A program made the translations under genes and the position numbers. From Centipeda noxia ATCC 43541 (GTDB lineage Bacteria; Bacillota; Negativicutes; Selenomonadales; Selenomonadaceae), in the NCBI RefSeq assembly GCF_000160555.1, contig NZ_GG749278.1, positions 204,657 to 268,656 of the forward strand: a stretch of 64,000 nt of DNA, in the 5' to 3' direction. Of this stretch, positions 8,506 through 16,716 are shown one piece after another; position 1 is the stretch's first letter, and each line of letters begins with the position of its first letter. Under the pieces are notes generated by a model. That model had not been told where the DNA came from. It saw nothing but the letters and a program-made list of their open reading frames with translations, and did not search any database.

Positions 8506-8970
8506 TTATTTCCCCAACTGTTTGATGACATCCTGCGTGATGTCCTGACCACCGTAGACCACAGCGCCCTTCTCGATGACGACCGAGAGTCCCTTTTTCT
8601 CGGCAACGCTCTTAACCGCGTCCTGAATGCTCTTCTCAATCGGCTCCATCAGCTCTTCATTCTTCTGCTGGAGGCGCTGCATTGTCTGCTGATAGTAGTC
8701 CGACTTCTCCTGATCGTTCATGTTCGCAGACTTCGTCTCAAAATCCGACTGTGCTTCCTGCGAAGCCTTCTGCATCTCAGCATTCGCCGCCGCGAGCTGC
8801 GGATGCTGGCTGCCGACCTGACGATAGTCCACAACGCCGACGGAGGACGTCGCCGCCGAAGCGATGCCCGAACCGCTCTGCGTGAGCGCAAGCGCAACCA
8901 CCGAGCCGACAAAGACCACGGCAATGAGGATGCTGATAATCTTAACCTGCTTCTGCTCAAGTTTGATCAT
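8506..8970 (-). CDS. OmpH/Skp-family periplasmic chaperone
   Basis: The 154-residue protein has an N-terminal hydrophobic segment (about 8-28, uncleaved anchor or signal). The classic OmpH core follows: VGVVDYRQVGSQHPQL, a helical arm rich in Gln and Glu (about 60-115), and KGLSVVIEKGAVVYGGQDIT with DVIKQLGK at the end. Skp delivers outer-membrane proteins to BamA, which is encoded upstream in the same cluster. ATG at 8970 has AAAGGAG about ten bases upstream. It has its own promoter-like site at 9023-9051 and is followed by a hairpin. Confidence 0.9.
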   Translation of the reverse strand: MIKLEQKQVKIISILIAVVFVGSVVALALTQSGSGIASAATSSVGVVDYRQVGSQHPQLAAANAEMQKASQEAQSDFETKSANMNDQEKSDYYQQTMQRLQQKNEELMEPIEKSIQDAVKSVAEKKGLSVVIEKGAVVYGGQDITQDVIKQLGK

Positions 8971-9022
8971 GAATAAATACTCCTTTTCTGTCAAAACCAT
9001 CGGCAATCAGCCGAACGGATTC

Positions 9023-9051
9023 ATTATAGCAAAGTCGGGCGCGCAATTCAA
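9023..9051 (-). promoter_or_regulatory. Internal promoter before ompH
   Basis: On the minus strand, TTGAAT (9046-9051), 17 bases, TATAAT (9023-9028). It lies about 50 bases before the ompH start. Confidence 0.7.
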
Positions 9052-9091
9052 GATTTCATCGATAAAATGAATCTGGTCCGCCTGCCCCGCA

Positions 9092-9499
9092 TTACTTCAC
9101 TGTGCGCTGCCCAACTGGCTTGCTCATGCTGATCTCCACCTCGACGAGCGCAAGCTGCGCCGCAGGGTTGTTCAGATGGTTCGCACGCGAGAATGTCGCA
9201 TTAACAATCTTGTTTCCGCCGTCCTGCCAGCGGTAGGTATAGGAGTAAACGCCGTCCACGATGCTCTGTCCGACGAGCACGCCCTCCTGTCCGAAGATCG
9301 CCGCAACTTCGCCGACACTCATGCCCTTCTTCACCGCGGCAATACGCTCCTCAGTGACGACATCCTGTGCATCCTGAGGTCCCTGCAGGGCACCGGGCGC
9401 GGGCACGCGCTCCGCCGTCTTTCCTCCGCATCCTGCAATAAGCAACGATGATGCGGCAAATACCGCTGCGGCAATCCCCAATGCCTTGATCTTCATCAT
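9092..9499 (-). CDS. BamE/SmpA-like outer-membrane lipoprotein
   Basis: The 135-residue protein has a lipoprotein signal ending LLIAGC, with Cys24 as the modified residue. After a short linker, residues about 55-125 fit the SmpA/OmlA fold: VKKGMSVGEVAAIFGQEG, then SYTYRWQDGGNKIVNATF and a final strand. BamE is a small lipoprotein of the BAM complex. Position in the BamA/OmpH cluster supports that job, though the fold also occurs in unrelated lipoproteins. The first of two adjacent ATGs has AAGG upstream. A separate promoter-like site lies at 9566-9594. Confidence 0.75.
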   Translation of the reverse strand: MMKIKALGIAAAVFAASSLLIAGCGGKTAERVPAPGALQGPQDAQDVVTEERIAAVKKGMSVGEVAAIFGQEGVLVGQSIVDGVYSYTYRWQDGGNKIVNATFSRANHLNNPAAQLALVEVEISMSKPVGQRTVK

Positions 9500-9565
9500 G
9501 ATGACCGACCTTCTTTCTCCATACCGCCATGCAAACGATGGCTGACCTCTCCCAAATACGCCTTC

Positions 9566-9594
9566 ATCATACACTATTCTCGGCGTTCATTCAA
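9566..9594 (-). promoter_or_regulatory. Internal promoter before the BamE-like gene
   Basis: On the minus strand, TTGAAT (9589-9594), 17 bases, TATGAT (9566-9571). It sits in the 130-base gap after the ArnT-like gene and can drive the lipoprotein-ompH-lpxD half of the cluster. Confidence 0.65.
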
Positions 9595-9629
9595 CCACAG
9601 AGATGAAAAAGAACTGCGCCGCAGCCTCC

Positions 9630-11087
9630 TCACGGCATCGGCGCACGCCGGTAGACACGCAGCTTCGTCCGCCCCTCTTCCGGCATTGCCCCGAGCAGCT
9701 CCCACTCCTGCGCATCAAACTGCGCATCGAATGCATCGAACGCATGCCGCTCCACAACGAGATACACCGTACGATCCCGCGGCAGCTCATCCATCGGCAG
9801 GAACGGCATCACATTCTTGCTGCTCCAGCTCATCTCCTTCGGTGCGCGCGCGGCAATTTCCTCACGCGGCGCAAGCGCATACATCACGTGCCCCGTGTAG
9901 TAGGGAACGGTCGCCGTATAGTCGCCGTAACAAGCGAGGACATCATCGCTTCGCAGCACGGGCGAGAGAATCGCCGCCGCCTGCTTCCCGCTGAAATGTC
10001 CGTCGCGCTCGGAGTAATTCACTGCAGCGAACACCACAGCGAGGTAGAGGCCCGCACCGATGACCGCTCCCACGCGCAGAGTGCGCGGATAGTGCAGGAG
10101 CAGACGCGCCGTCAGGATTGCCGCTGGGAGGAATGCCGGAAAACTGTACGTCGGGTACTTTGTCGCCATGAACTGGAAGAACACGGGCACAACGACCGCC
10201 CAGACAAGCAGAAAGTGCGCGCGCACATCGATGACCGGCTGGAATCGCCACGCACGCCAGAGAGCAAGCGGCAGGGCAAAGCTCCACGGGAACATGCCGA
10301 GGAAATAGATGCCGAGATAAAAGTACCAGACATCCCACTTCGCATGCTCAGACACCGTTGCACGCAGAACGTTGTGGATGCCGAGAAAGGTATTCACAAA
10401 ATCTGTGCCGTGCGTAAGATACATATAGACATACCACGGCGCGCAGACCGCAGCGAAGACAAGCAGCCCCGTCGGGATGCAGATGCGCCCCAGTGCGGAG
10501 AGATCACGCCGGAGCGCAAGGAACACGAGGATGATGAGCCCCGGCAGGAGCAGCCCGATCGGCCCCTTTGTCAGCACGGCCAGACCCGCACAGGCATAGG
10601 CGATGTAGAAATAACCGCTGCGCCGTTCATAGTAGCCGACGAAGAACGCACCGAGCGTCCCGCCGAAGAAAACGAAAAGGCTCATATCCGTGATGATGAG
10701 CTTTGCGAGGACCGCATAGAGCAGCCCCGTTCCGAGGATGATCGACGACCAGAATGCCGTCCGTTCATCGTAAATGCGCCGTGCGAAGGCATAGGTCAGG
10801 AGAAGGCCTCCCGCTGCAAAAAGCGCGGGAAAAAAACGCGCGGCAAAATCCGTCACCCCGAATGCGGAAAACGCCGCAATCAGCTCCCAATAGAAGAAGA
10901 TCGGCTTGTCGTACCAGTAGCCGCCGTAGATCTGCGGCGAGAGATAATCTCCCGCCGCGCACATCTCCTTCGCCGTCTGCGCATAGTTCACCTCAACGGG
11001 CGCCGTCACGGGGAGCTGCGCGTTCCCCCAAAAATAGAGCACCATCATAAAGAGGAGCAGCGCGCCTGTACTTATCCGCTCATTCAT
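9630..11087 (-). CDS. ArnT/PMT-family glycosyltransferase
   Basis: A 485-residue polytopic membrane protein with about a dozen hydrophobic segments. The N-terminal half has the PMT/ArnT pattern: an acidic residue after the first segment (TAPVEVNYA), GGYWYDKPIFFYWELIA and LTKGPIGLLLPG. Such enzymes move a sugar from a polyprenyl carrier to an acceptor on the periplasmic side, for example aminoarabinose to lipid A. ATG at 11087 has GGGAGGAG upstream, and the gene overlaps the GT2 gene before it by 8 bases. With that GT2 gene it probably forms a make-and-transfer pair that decorates lipid A or another envelope glycan. The actual sugar is unknown. Confidence 0.85.
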   Translation of the reverse strand: MNERISTGALLLFMMVLYFWGNAQLPVTAPVEVNYAQTAKEMCAAGDYLSPQIYGGYWYDKPIFFYWELIAAFSAFGVTDFAARFFPALFAAGGLLLTYAFARRIYDERTAFWSSIILGTGLLYAVLAKLIITDMSLFVFFGGTLGAFFVGYYERRSGYFYIAYACAGLAVLTKGPIGLLLPGLIILVFLALRRDLSALGRICIPTGLLVFAAVCAPWYVYMYLTHGTDFVNTFLGIHNVLRATVSEHAKWDVWYFYLGIYFLGMFPWSFALPLALWRAWRFQPVIDVRAHFLLVWAVVVPVFFQFMATKYPTYSFPAFLPAAILTARLLLHYPRTLRVGAVIGAGLYLAVVFAAVNYSERDGHFSGKQAAAILSPVLRSDDVLACYGDYTATVPYYTGHVMYALAPREEIAARAPKEMSWSSKNVMPFLPMDELPRDRTVYLVVERHAFDAFDAQFDAQEWELLGAMPEEGRTKLRVYRRAPMP

Positions 11088-12030
11088 GAGTCTCCTCCCG
11101 ATGTGCCGTGCGGCGATGATCCGAAGCAATGAGGTAGAGCGGCCGATTCTTTACCTCCTGCAGAATACGCGCAATGTACTCACCGCATATCCCGAGCATC
11201 ATCATCTGCATTCCGCCGAAGAACAGGCTGCAAACGACGATGGTGGACCATCCCGGCACCGTCTGCCCGCTCAGTGTCTCAAACAGTACGTGGAGGAAAA
11301 GCAGCACCGCGAGCAGCGCCGATACAATGCCTACATAGAAAGCTGCACGCAGCGGCTGGACGGAATAGGCCAGAATCCCGTCCAGCGCAAACGAAATCAT
11401 CTTGTGCAGAGAGAATTTAGAGTGCCCCGCATAGCGCTCCTGCGCCACGAACTCCACCACGGCCTTGCGAAACCCCATCGCGCCGACAATGCCGCGAATA
11501 AACCGCGCATGCTCACGATACCGGCGCAGAGCGAGCACCGCTTTGCGGTCCATCAGTCGAAAATCCGAACCGCCCTCCTGAATCTCCACATCTGCAAGCG
11601 CGTTGAGGAGACGATAGTAGTATTTCGACGTCAGCCGCTTAAAGAGAGAAACCCCCTCCGTCGTGAGGCGCACGGTCTGAACAATCTCGAAGCCCTCTTC
11701 CCACTTTTCGAGCAATGCCGGCAAAAGCTCCGGCGGGTGCTGCATATCGCCATCCATTGTAATGACCGCATCGCCGTCTGCGTGATCGATCCCGCAGGTC
11801 AGCGCCAGCTGATGTCCGAAGTTGCGCGCGAGAAAGATGGACTGAACATGAGGGTCAGACGCACCCAGCGCGCGCAGGATTTCTCGGCTGCGGTCGCGCG
11901 ACCCGTCGTCGACGAAAAGGAGCTCATAGTCATAGGGCAGCTCCGCCATCACCGCAGTCACGCTCTGCACAAAATGCGCAATATTATCCTCTTCGTTATA
12001 AACCGGAACGACAATGGAAATCCGCTTCAC
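11080..12030 (-). CDS. Family 2 glycosyltransferase, ArnC/dolichyl-phosphate type
   Basis: The 316-residue enzyme has a GT-A domain at the N-terminus (VVPVYNEEDNI, FVDDGSRD, the metal-binding DGDMQHPP near residue 95). Two membrane segments follow in the C-terminal part (about 220-245 and 260-285), then the typical GICGEYIARILQEVKNRPLY. Such enzymes charge polyprenyl phosphate with a sugar on the cytoplasmic face. The start is GTG at 12030, with GGAG about 13 bases upstream. Its overlap with the ArnT-like gene strongly suggests that the two act in sequence. Confidence 0.9.
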   Translation of the reverse strand: MKRISIVVPVYNEEDNIAHFVQSVTAVMAELPYDYELLFVDDGSRDRSREILRALGASDPHVQSIFLARNFGHQLALTCGIDHADGDAVITMDGDMQHPPELLPALLEKWEEGFEIVQTVRLTTEGVSLFKRLTSKYYYRLLNALADVEIQEGGSDFRLMDRKAVLALRRYREHARFIRGIVGAMGFRKAVVEFVAQERYAGHSKFSLHKMISFALDGILAYSVQPLRAAFYVGIVSALLAVLLFLHVLFETLSGQTVPGWSTIVVCSLFFGGMQMMMLGICGEYIARILQEVKNRPLYLIASDHRRTAHREETHE

Positions 12031-12052
12031 GATGCCCGTCTCACTCCTCTCG

Positions 12053-13369
12053 CTAAAAATTCCCGATCAGCCGCAGCCACGCGTCATTTTTATCGACGAG
12101 GCCTGCAATGCTGAGGAAGTCATGCAGCTTGTAGCGCAGTTCCCACTCGCCTTGCCCTGTATCCATCCAATGCTCGTAACGCAGCAGCCAGCGCGGGTGG
12201 AACGTATAAACGCCCGCAACGGAGAAGCGATCCCCGTACCCATAGCGCAGTTCTCCCGTCAGGCGCGGAAGGAGTGCACGCGCATACCCGACCCGCCAGT
12301 CAAAATGCAGATCCTCGGGGGTAACATCCGCCTCTGCATAAAGCTCGTCGCGTGCGCTGAGCATCTGTCCCGCATGCAGTCGCACATGCAGATCCCGCCG
12401 CTCCCCATGGGAGCGCTCCGACGATCTGCCGATATCCAGCCATCCCGTGAGGCGCAGGCGATACCGCGTCGTATCGGTACGGCTCATCACAGGCATGCGC
12501 TCCCCTGGTGTAATCGTCACCCGCGAGGAGAGGTGGAGGCGCCGAAAATCTCGGCCCGCATCAAGGCGTTCGGCGAGCCGCTGCTCAAACGACAGACGAT
12601 GGCGCGCGACAAAAGCAACAGGCACACCGACGAGATGATTCACCTCCGCCTCCATCACAGAGCGTCGCGTGAGCAGAGTGACATTTGGGATCGTGTCGGA
12701 ACGCATCGAGAGATCCACTGTCCGCACAACAGGCAGACGCGGATAGACAATGAGGCGCACCGCTGCCGCAGGCGCCACATCGATATCATAGTCCGCACGG
12801 AACTCCGGCAGATGCTCCTCCATATACGATGTCAAGCGGCGTTTCAAGGCACCTGCCGCCCAGTCCGTCGCAGCGACGGGCAGACCAACGAGCGCATCAG
12901 AAAAGACACTCTCCGCCCCCGCAAGATCTGCACGGACGAGTTCCTCCACCTCGGGCGGCATCCCCTCAACCGTCGTCTCGACCGTCACACGCTGAATGGT
13001 ATCTGCCCACGGTGCGAGATGGATCTCCACCTCTGCACGTGTGCCGGGGCGGATCGTAACCCCCGTCACGGTGTAGCCGACGAGCAGTCGATCAAAGACC
13101 GCACCGATGATCTCCGCTTCCTCCGATGCAGAGATATCCGACGTATGCCGCCCCTCCATGCGCTCCGCCGCAATCGCTGCCACGGTACGCTCCATGCGTT
13201 CGCGGACAATGGCGGGGATCGGCTGATCGCCCACGACAATAGCCGCAGTTTCCTCCACGCGGGAGGCCTCTGCGGCATATGCGGAGGCGGAAAGCCCCCA
13301 TCCGATAAAAAGTGCAGCCAGAAAAAACGCCAGACGCATCGGGCGTGACAGGGAAATCCCCTGCCGCAT
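12053..13369 (-). CDS. BamA-linked outer-membrane protein, unknown function
   Basis: I do not recognise a named family. The 438-residue protein has a signal peptide (about residues 11-33, ending SAYA). A mixed alpha/beta part with at least two POTRA-like stretches follows (about 80-130 and 185-235). The last 150 residues alternate polar and hydrophobic strands and end in the aromatic-terminal IGNF, as outer-membrane barrels do. It overlaps the bamA stop by one base, so translation is probably coupled. It may be a reduced Omp85-like or BAM-accessory protein; this rests on strand pattern and position only. Confidence 0.75.
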   Translation of the reverse strand: MRQGISLSRPMRLAFFLAALFIGWGLSASAYAAEASRVEETAAIVVGDQPIPAIVRERMERTVAAIAAERMEGRHTSDISASEEAEIIGAVFDRLLVGYTVTGVTIRPGTRAEVEIHLAPWADTIQRVTVETTVEGMPPEVEELVRADLAGAESVFSDALVGLPVAATDWAAGALKRRLTSYMEEHLPEFRADYDIDVAPAAAVRLIVYPRLPVVRTVDLSMRSDTIPNVTLLTRRSVMEAEVNHLVGVPVAFVARHRLSFEQRLAERLDAGRDFRRLHLSSRVTITPGERMPVMSRTDTTRYRLRLTGWLDIGRSSERSHGERRDLHVRLHAGQMLSARDELYAEADVTPEDLHFDWRVGYARALLPRLTGELRYGYGDRFSVAGVYTFHPRWLLRYEHWMDTGQGEWELRYKLHDFLSIAGLVDKNDAWLRLIGNF

Positions 13370-15321
13370 CAGAACGTTCCGCCGACGCGGAAATGTACGC
13401 GTCCGCCCTGCGATCCCCGCCCGTAGTCAAGACGCAGCGGACCGATCGGCGTATTGAGGCCAAGTCCGATGCCGACGCTCCCGTGCATATTCTCAGGTTT
13501 AAATCCGGTATCCCACGCACCGCCGAAGTCGGTGAAGATCGCTCCCGTCACCTTGGAAACAATCGGGAAACGATATTCGAGAGAGGCCAGCGCCATGCGA
13601 TTGCCGCGGAACTGATCCTCGCGGTAGCCGCGGATCGTATCCTGACCGCCGATGCGGAACTGGTTGTACTCGGAAATAGATCCCTTTCCGATGCCGTACT
13701 GTCCGCGCAGAACAAAGACCTGTGCGTGGCCCGCCTTGAAGTAATGCGTGTCGCTGATCGTATACTTCTGAAAAGAGAAGTCCCCGCCAAAGCCGGCAAA
13801 CTCCGCCGAAAGCGCGGCGCGCGCCCCCGACATCGGCTCATAGACATTATCGCGCGTATCTGTCACATGTTCAAACGTCACGCTGCGCGTCGTTCCGAAA
13901 TTCTTGCCGAGCCACGCAGCATTGAGGCTGCGGTCGCCTGCATTGCCTGTCTCCGTATGCTTGACATACCGATCCTTGCGGTTGCGGAGCGTGATGAAAT
14001 TCGTCGAATACTCACTCATGGGCCGGCTGAGCGTGAACTCGCCGCCCGAGTATTTGCGCATAAACGACTCCTTGTGATTGCCGTTGGAATCGTAATCGTC
14101 ATATTCATAGGTGCGGTTGTAGAGGCGGAGCGTTCCCGCCGTCTCCTTCTTGTCGAGCCACGGCCGGCGGTACATAAACGTATAGCCGCGCGCATCCGTA
14201 TCGTCGCCGCTCATCTCATAGCTGAAGCTGATCGTGTCGCCCATCCCGCGGAAATTCGTGTCGCTGATGCTCACCATCCCGACCATTCCGTCCGCGCTCG
14301 AGTAGCCGGCACCAATGCCGAACGATCCCGTCCGCTTCTCCTTGACGTCAATCTCCATGATGACCGCATTCGGCTCCACACCCGGATTCATCTTGACATT
14401 GACGTCCTCGAAGAAACCGAGATTGTAGACACGCTGCATACCGCGGCGCGCCAGATTTGCATTGAAGGGCTCCCCCGGTTTCTGCCGCATCTCGCGCAGA
14501 ATGACATGCTCCTTCGTCTTCTTGTTGCCCTTGACCTTATATCCTTCGAGCAGGCCCTCACTGATCTTGATCGTCAGTGTCCCGTCCTGCGCGATGTTGA
14601 GATCCGTGATCTTTGCGAGAATGTAGCCGTCCGCACGGTACTTCTCCTGAATCGCCTGCACATTCTCCTGCAGGACGCGCGAGTTGAGCAGCTCTCCGTT
14701 CTTGACCGTAACGAGCCCCATCAGCGTCTCTGTCGACTCGACCGTATTGCCCTCGATCTTGACTTCCTTCAGAAGCGGATTCTCGAGCACGTGATAGGTC
14801 AGCACGACGCCCTCGGGCACCTGTTCAAAGACCGGATACAGATCGTAGAAATACCCCGTCGCATAGATCGCATCGCGATCCTTCACGAGGCCCTCCTCCG
14901 TCACAGCATCCCCAACATGCATCGTAAGTGCTGCCCGTGCCGTAGGCTCTGTCGCTGCCGACGCACCGCTGAAATTGATCTCCACAATCGTCTTGCCCAC
15001 CTGAGCGGCAAGATCATTGGAGATCGCATCCTCTGCGGGACGCTTCGCCGCCCATTCGGCAGCGCGCTGATCCGCGCCGGACGGCGTAGAACCAGTCAAC
15101 ACAGGAGCTCCTTCAGCGGGAGCTGCTGCAGCGTCTGCAGGCGCTGCAGGCGCATCACTCAGGACAGGGGCCGGCGCCGCCGTCCCTGCCATCTCTGCCG
15201 CCGTATTCGCTGCTGCGCTGTCCATCTCCTCCGCGGCAAAGCCATGCGGCAGTGCCGATGCAGATACCCCCACGCCGAGGGCGACGGCAAGTGCAAGTCT
15301 CTGATATCTGTTGCTGTTCAA
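13369..15321 (-). CDS. bamA: Outer-membrane protein assembly factor BamA
   Basis: Core of the machine that inserts beta-barrel proteins into the outer membrane. The 650-residue protein has a signal peptide (about 1-30) and an Ala/Pro-rich linker to about 75. Three POTRA domains follow (about 85-310, including VKIEGNTVESTETLMG and YKVKGNKKTKEHVILREM), then a 16-strand-type Omp85 barrel with the lid-loop motif IRGYRE. It ends GGTF. E. coli BamA has five POTRA domains and 810 residues, so this is a short form. The start is TTG at 15321, with a strong AGGAGG eight bases upstream. Confidence 0.96.
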   Translation of the reverse strand: MNSNRYQRLALAVALGVGVSASALPHGFAAEEMDSAAANTAAEMAGTAAPAPVLSDAPAAPADAAAAPAEGAPVLTGSTPSGADQRAAEWAAKRPAEDAISNDLAAQVGKTIVEINFSGASAATEPTARAALTMHVGDAVTEEGLVKDRDAIYATGYFYDLYPVFEQVPEGVVLTYHVLENPLLKEVKIEGNTVESTETLMGLVTVKNGELLNSRVLQENVQAIQEKYRADGYILAKITDLNIAQDGTLTIKISEGLLEGYKVKGNKKTKEHVILREMRQKPGEPFNANLARRGMQRVYNLGFFEDVNVKMNPGVEPNAVIMEIDVKEKRTGSFGIGAGYSSADGMVGMVSISDTNFRGMGDTISFSYEMSGDDTDARGYTFMYRRPWLDKKETAGTLRLYNRTYEYDDYDSNGNHKESFMRKYSGGEFTLSRPMSEYSTNFITLRNRKDRYVKHTETGNAGDRSLNAAWLGKNFGTTRSVTFEHVTDTRDNVYEPMSGARAALSAEFAGFGGDFSFQKYTISDTHYFKAGHAQVFVLRGQYGIGKGSISEYNQFRIGGQDTIRGYREDQFRGNRMALASLEYRFPIVSKVTGAIFTDFGGAWDTGFKPENMHGSVGIGLGLNTPIGPLRLDYGRGSQGGRVHFRVGGTF

Positions 15322-15363
15322 AGGCGAAACCTCCTAGACGATATACGCTCATTGCATTGAGCT

Positions 15364-15391
15364 GTTTCAATCCACGCGTTCCCGCAGGAGC
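15364..15391. repeat. Single CRISPR-repeat-like unit
   Basis: The gap between bamA and the gene before it begins with GTTTCAATCCACGCG and continues TTCCCGCAGGAGC. The first 14 bases equal the conserved end of type I-C CRISPR repeats, and the remainder is only roughly similar. There is one copy, with no spacers and no cas genes, so this is a solitary look-alike. Confidence 0.35.
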
Positions 15392-15409
15392 ATGGATCGA
15401 ATTCCTAAA

Positions 15410-15955
15410 CTACTCTCTCAGTATCTTCCCGCCGACCTGCATCAACCGCTGCATATCGGCATTCGGCATACGCGCGGCAGCCTTGCTGCGCGCCGGCTGC
15501 TCAGGTTCATTTCGCAGCGCTGCGGGCGCGGCGGCCGCGGTCTCGGGTACCTGCGTCGAAGAAGAGGATGCCGCAGATGGCTCTCCTGTCTCCGCCGCAG
15601 ATGGCTCGACCGGCGGCGGTGCAGGCGCAGCAGCAACCATCTCCGGCGCAGGCATCTCCGCGCGCTCCTGTGCGGCGCGCACAGGAAACGGTTGTGTCTC
15701 CTCCTGCGAAGAGGGCGATTCCCATGCGATCCATGCCCAAACAGCAGCCGCAGCGATCGGCGGCACAAGCCAACCCGCCCACCTGCGCATCCGTGCGCGG
15801 CGGTGCGCGGCAATACGCGCAAGTTCCGCACGAGCGAGCATAAGTTTCAGGTCGCCTGCGAGATCATCCTCTCCCGCGAGTGCATCTTCTGCACCCGTCA
15901 GCCACGCGCGCGCCGCGCGAATTGATTTTTGTCTCTCCCTGCGTTCCCTGTCCAT
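15410..15955 (-). CDS. Single-pass membrane protein next to sigma factor, possible anti-sigma
   Basis: No named family recognised. The 181-residue protein has a charged, helical N-terminal part (1-60: many Arg, Asp and Glu), one membrane segment (about 62-80, WAGWLVPPIAAAAVWAWIA) and a Pro/Ala/Ser-rich periplasmic part. It ends in a short helix (MQRLMQVGGKILRE). This layout, directly after a sigma-factor gene, is that of many anti-sigma factors, which bind the sigma with the cytoplasmic part and sense the envelope with the outer part. No zinc-binding HX3CX2C motif is present. ATG at 15955 has GGAGG upstream. It has its own promoter-like site. Confidence 0.7.
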   Translation of the reverse strand: MDRERRERQKSIRAARAWLTGAEDALAGEDDLAGDLKLMLARAELARIAAHRRARMRRWAGWLVPPIAAAAVWAWIAWESPSSQEETQPFPVRAAQERAEMPAPEMVAAAPAPPPVEPSAAETGEPSAASSSSTQVPETAAAAPAALRNEPEQPARSKAAARMPNADMQRLMQVGGKILRE

Positions 15956-15987
15956 CACCGTGCCTCCTCTCCGCACAGATACATTTG

Positions 15988-16017
15988 ATTATACTACACT
16001 CCATAGGACGGATTCAA
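15988..16017 (-). promoter_or_regulatory. Promoter between sigma gene and possible anti-sigma gene
   Basis: On the minus strand, TTGAAT (16012-16017), 18 bases, TATAAT (15988-15993). It may drive the membrane protein and bamA independently of the genes upstream. Confidence 0.65.
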
Positions 16018-16049
16018 GAAGTCCCGGATAAAATGAAGTCCCAAAATGA

Positions 16050-16682
16050 TTAAACCTTCCAATGTTGGATAAAACGTGAAAGCATTCCGCGCACGCGGCG
16101 AATGCCCCTCTGCTGCAGGCGATAGATATGGGCAGGCGTAACGCCGAGCGATTCCGCCATCGTCTGCGCCTGCGTGCCGCCGATGGTTACGCCCTCGAGT
16201 ACGAGCCGCTCGCGCAAGGGCAGCCGCTCCATCACTGCACCAAGTAAGTCGACGAGCGCATGATGCTCCGCAAGCTCCGCAACCGAAGCCCGCTCATCAA
16301 CGAGAAGTTCCTTCGCCGTCTCCTGCGCCTCGGTCTCCGCCTCAAGGCAGGGCAGATCAACGCTCCCCTCGCGCCGCAGAAAATCGAGAATACGGCCGCG
16401 TACCCGATGTACGGCATAGAGACTGAACGCCACGCCGCGCGTCGGGTCGTAACGCTCCACCGCCTCGATGAGCCCGATTGTCCCCTCCTGCACGGCATCC
16501 ATCACGACGGGCATTGTACGGTAAGGCATAACTTCGCGGAATACCAGCGGCTGATATGCCTCGATGATGCGCCGGCGCGCGGACTCGTCGCCCTCCTCCT
16601 TATAAGCGCGCCAAAGCGCATGCTCTTCCTCCGGCGTGAGTTTCCGTACAGCGGAAAGTTTTGTCATGTACTCCGAAAACAC
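16050..16682 (-). CDS. Sigma-70 family RNA polymerase sigma factor
   Basis: The 210-residue protein has a short N-terminal part followed by region 2: a 2.1-2.2 helix (YQPLVFREVMPY), the core-binding DAVQEGTIGLIEAVERYDP, and the 2.3/2.4 stretch GVAFSLYAVHRVRGRILDFLRR. Region 4 (about 145-205) has LPLRERLVLEGVTIGGTQAQ and a helix-turn-helix. Region 3 is largely missing. It is neither the large primary sigma nor a typical ECF; it is closest in layout to small Firmicutes sigma factors of the FliA/SigF size class. The start is GTG at 16682, with an excellent GGAGGTGA. It lies between tamB and bamA, so regulation of envelope genes is a reasonable guess. Confidence 0.88.
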   Translation of the reverse strand: MFSEYMTKLSAVRKLTPEEEHALWRAYKEEGDESARRRIIEAYQPLVFREVMPYRTMPVVMDAVQEGTIGLIEAVERYDPTRGVAFSLYAVHRVRGRILDFLRREGSVDLPCLEAETEAQETAKELLVDERASVAELAEHHALVDLLGAVMERLPLRERLVLEGVTIGGTQAQTMAESLGVTPAHIYRLQQRGIRRVRGMLSRFIQHWKV

Positions 16683-16716
16683 AGGCTCACCTCCTCATTT
16701 TCATCAAGAACACCTG

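Noticed and set aside
9603..11132. Long plus-strand open frame antisense to the ArnT-like gene
   Set aside because: Composition is Arg/His-rich without domains, and it mirrors the codon bias of the real minus-strand gene. The same applies to the plus-strand frames at 13312-15360 and 19749-22679.
15364..15391. CRISPR array
   Set aside because: Only one repeat-like unit and no spacer periodicity; kept as a low-confidence repeat only.
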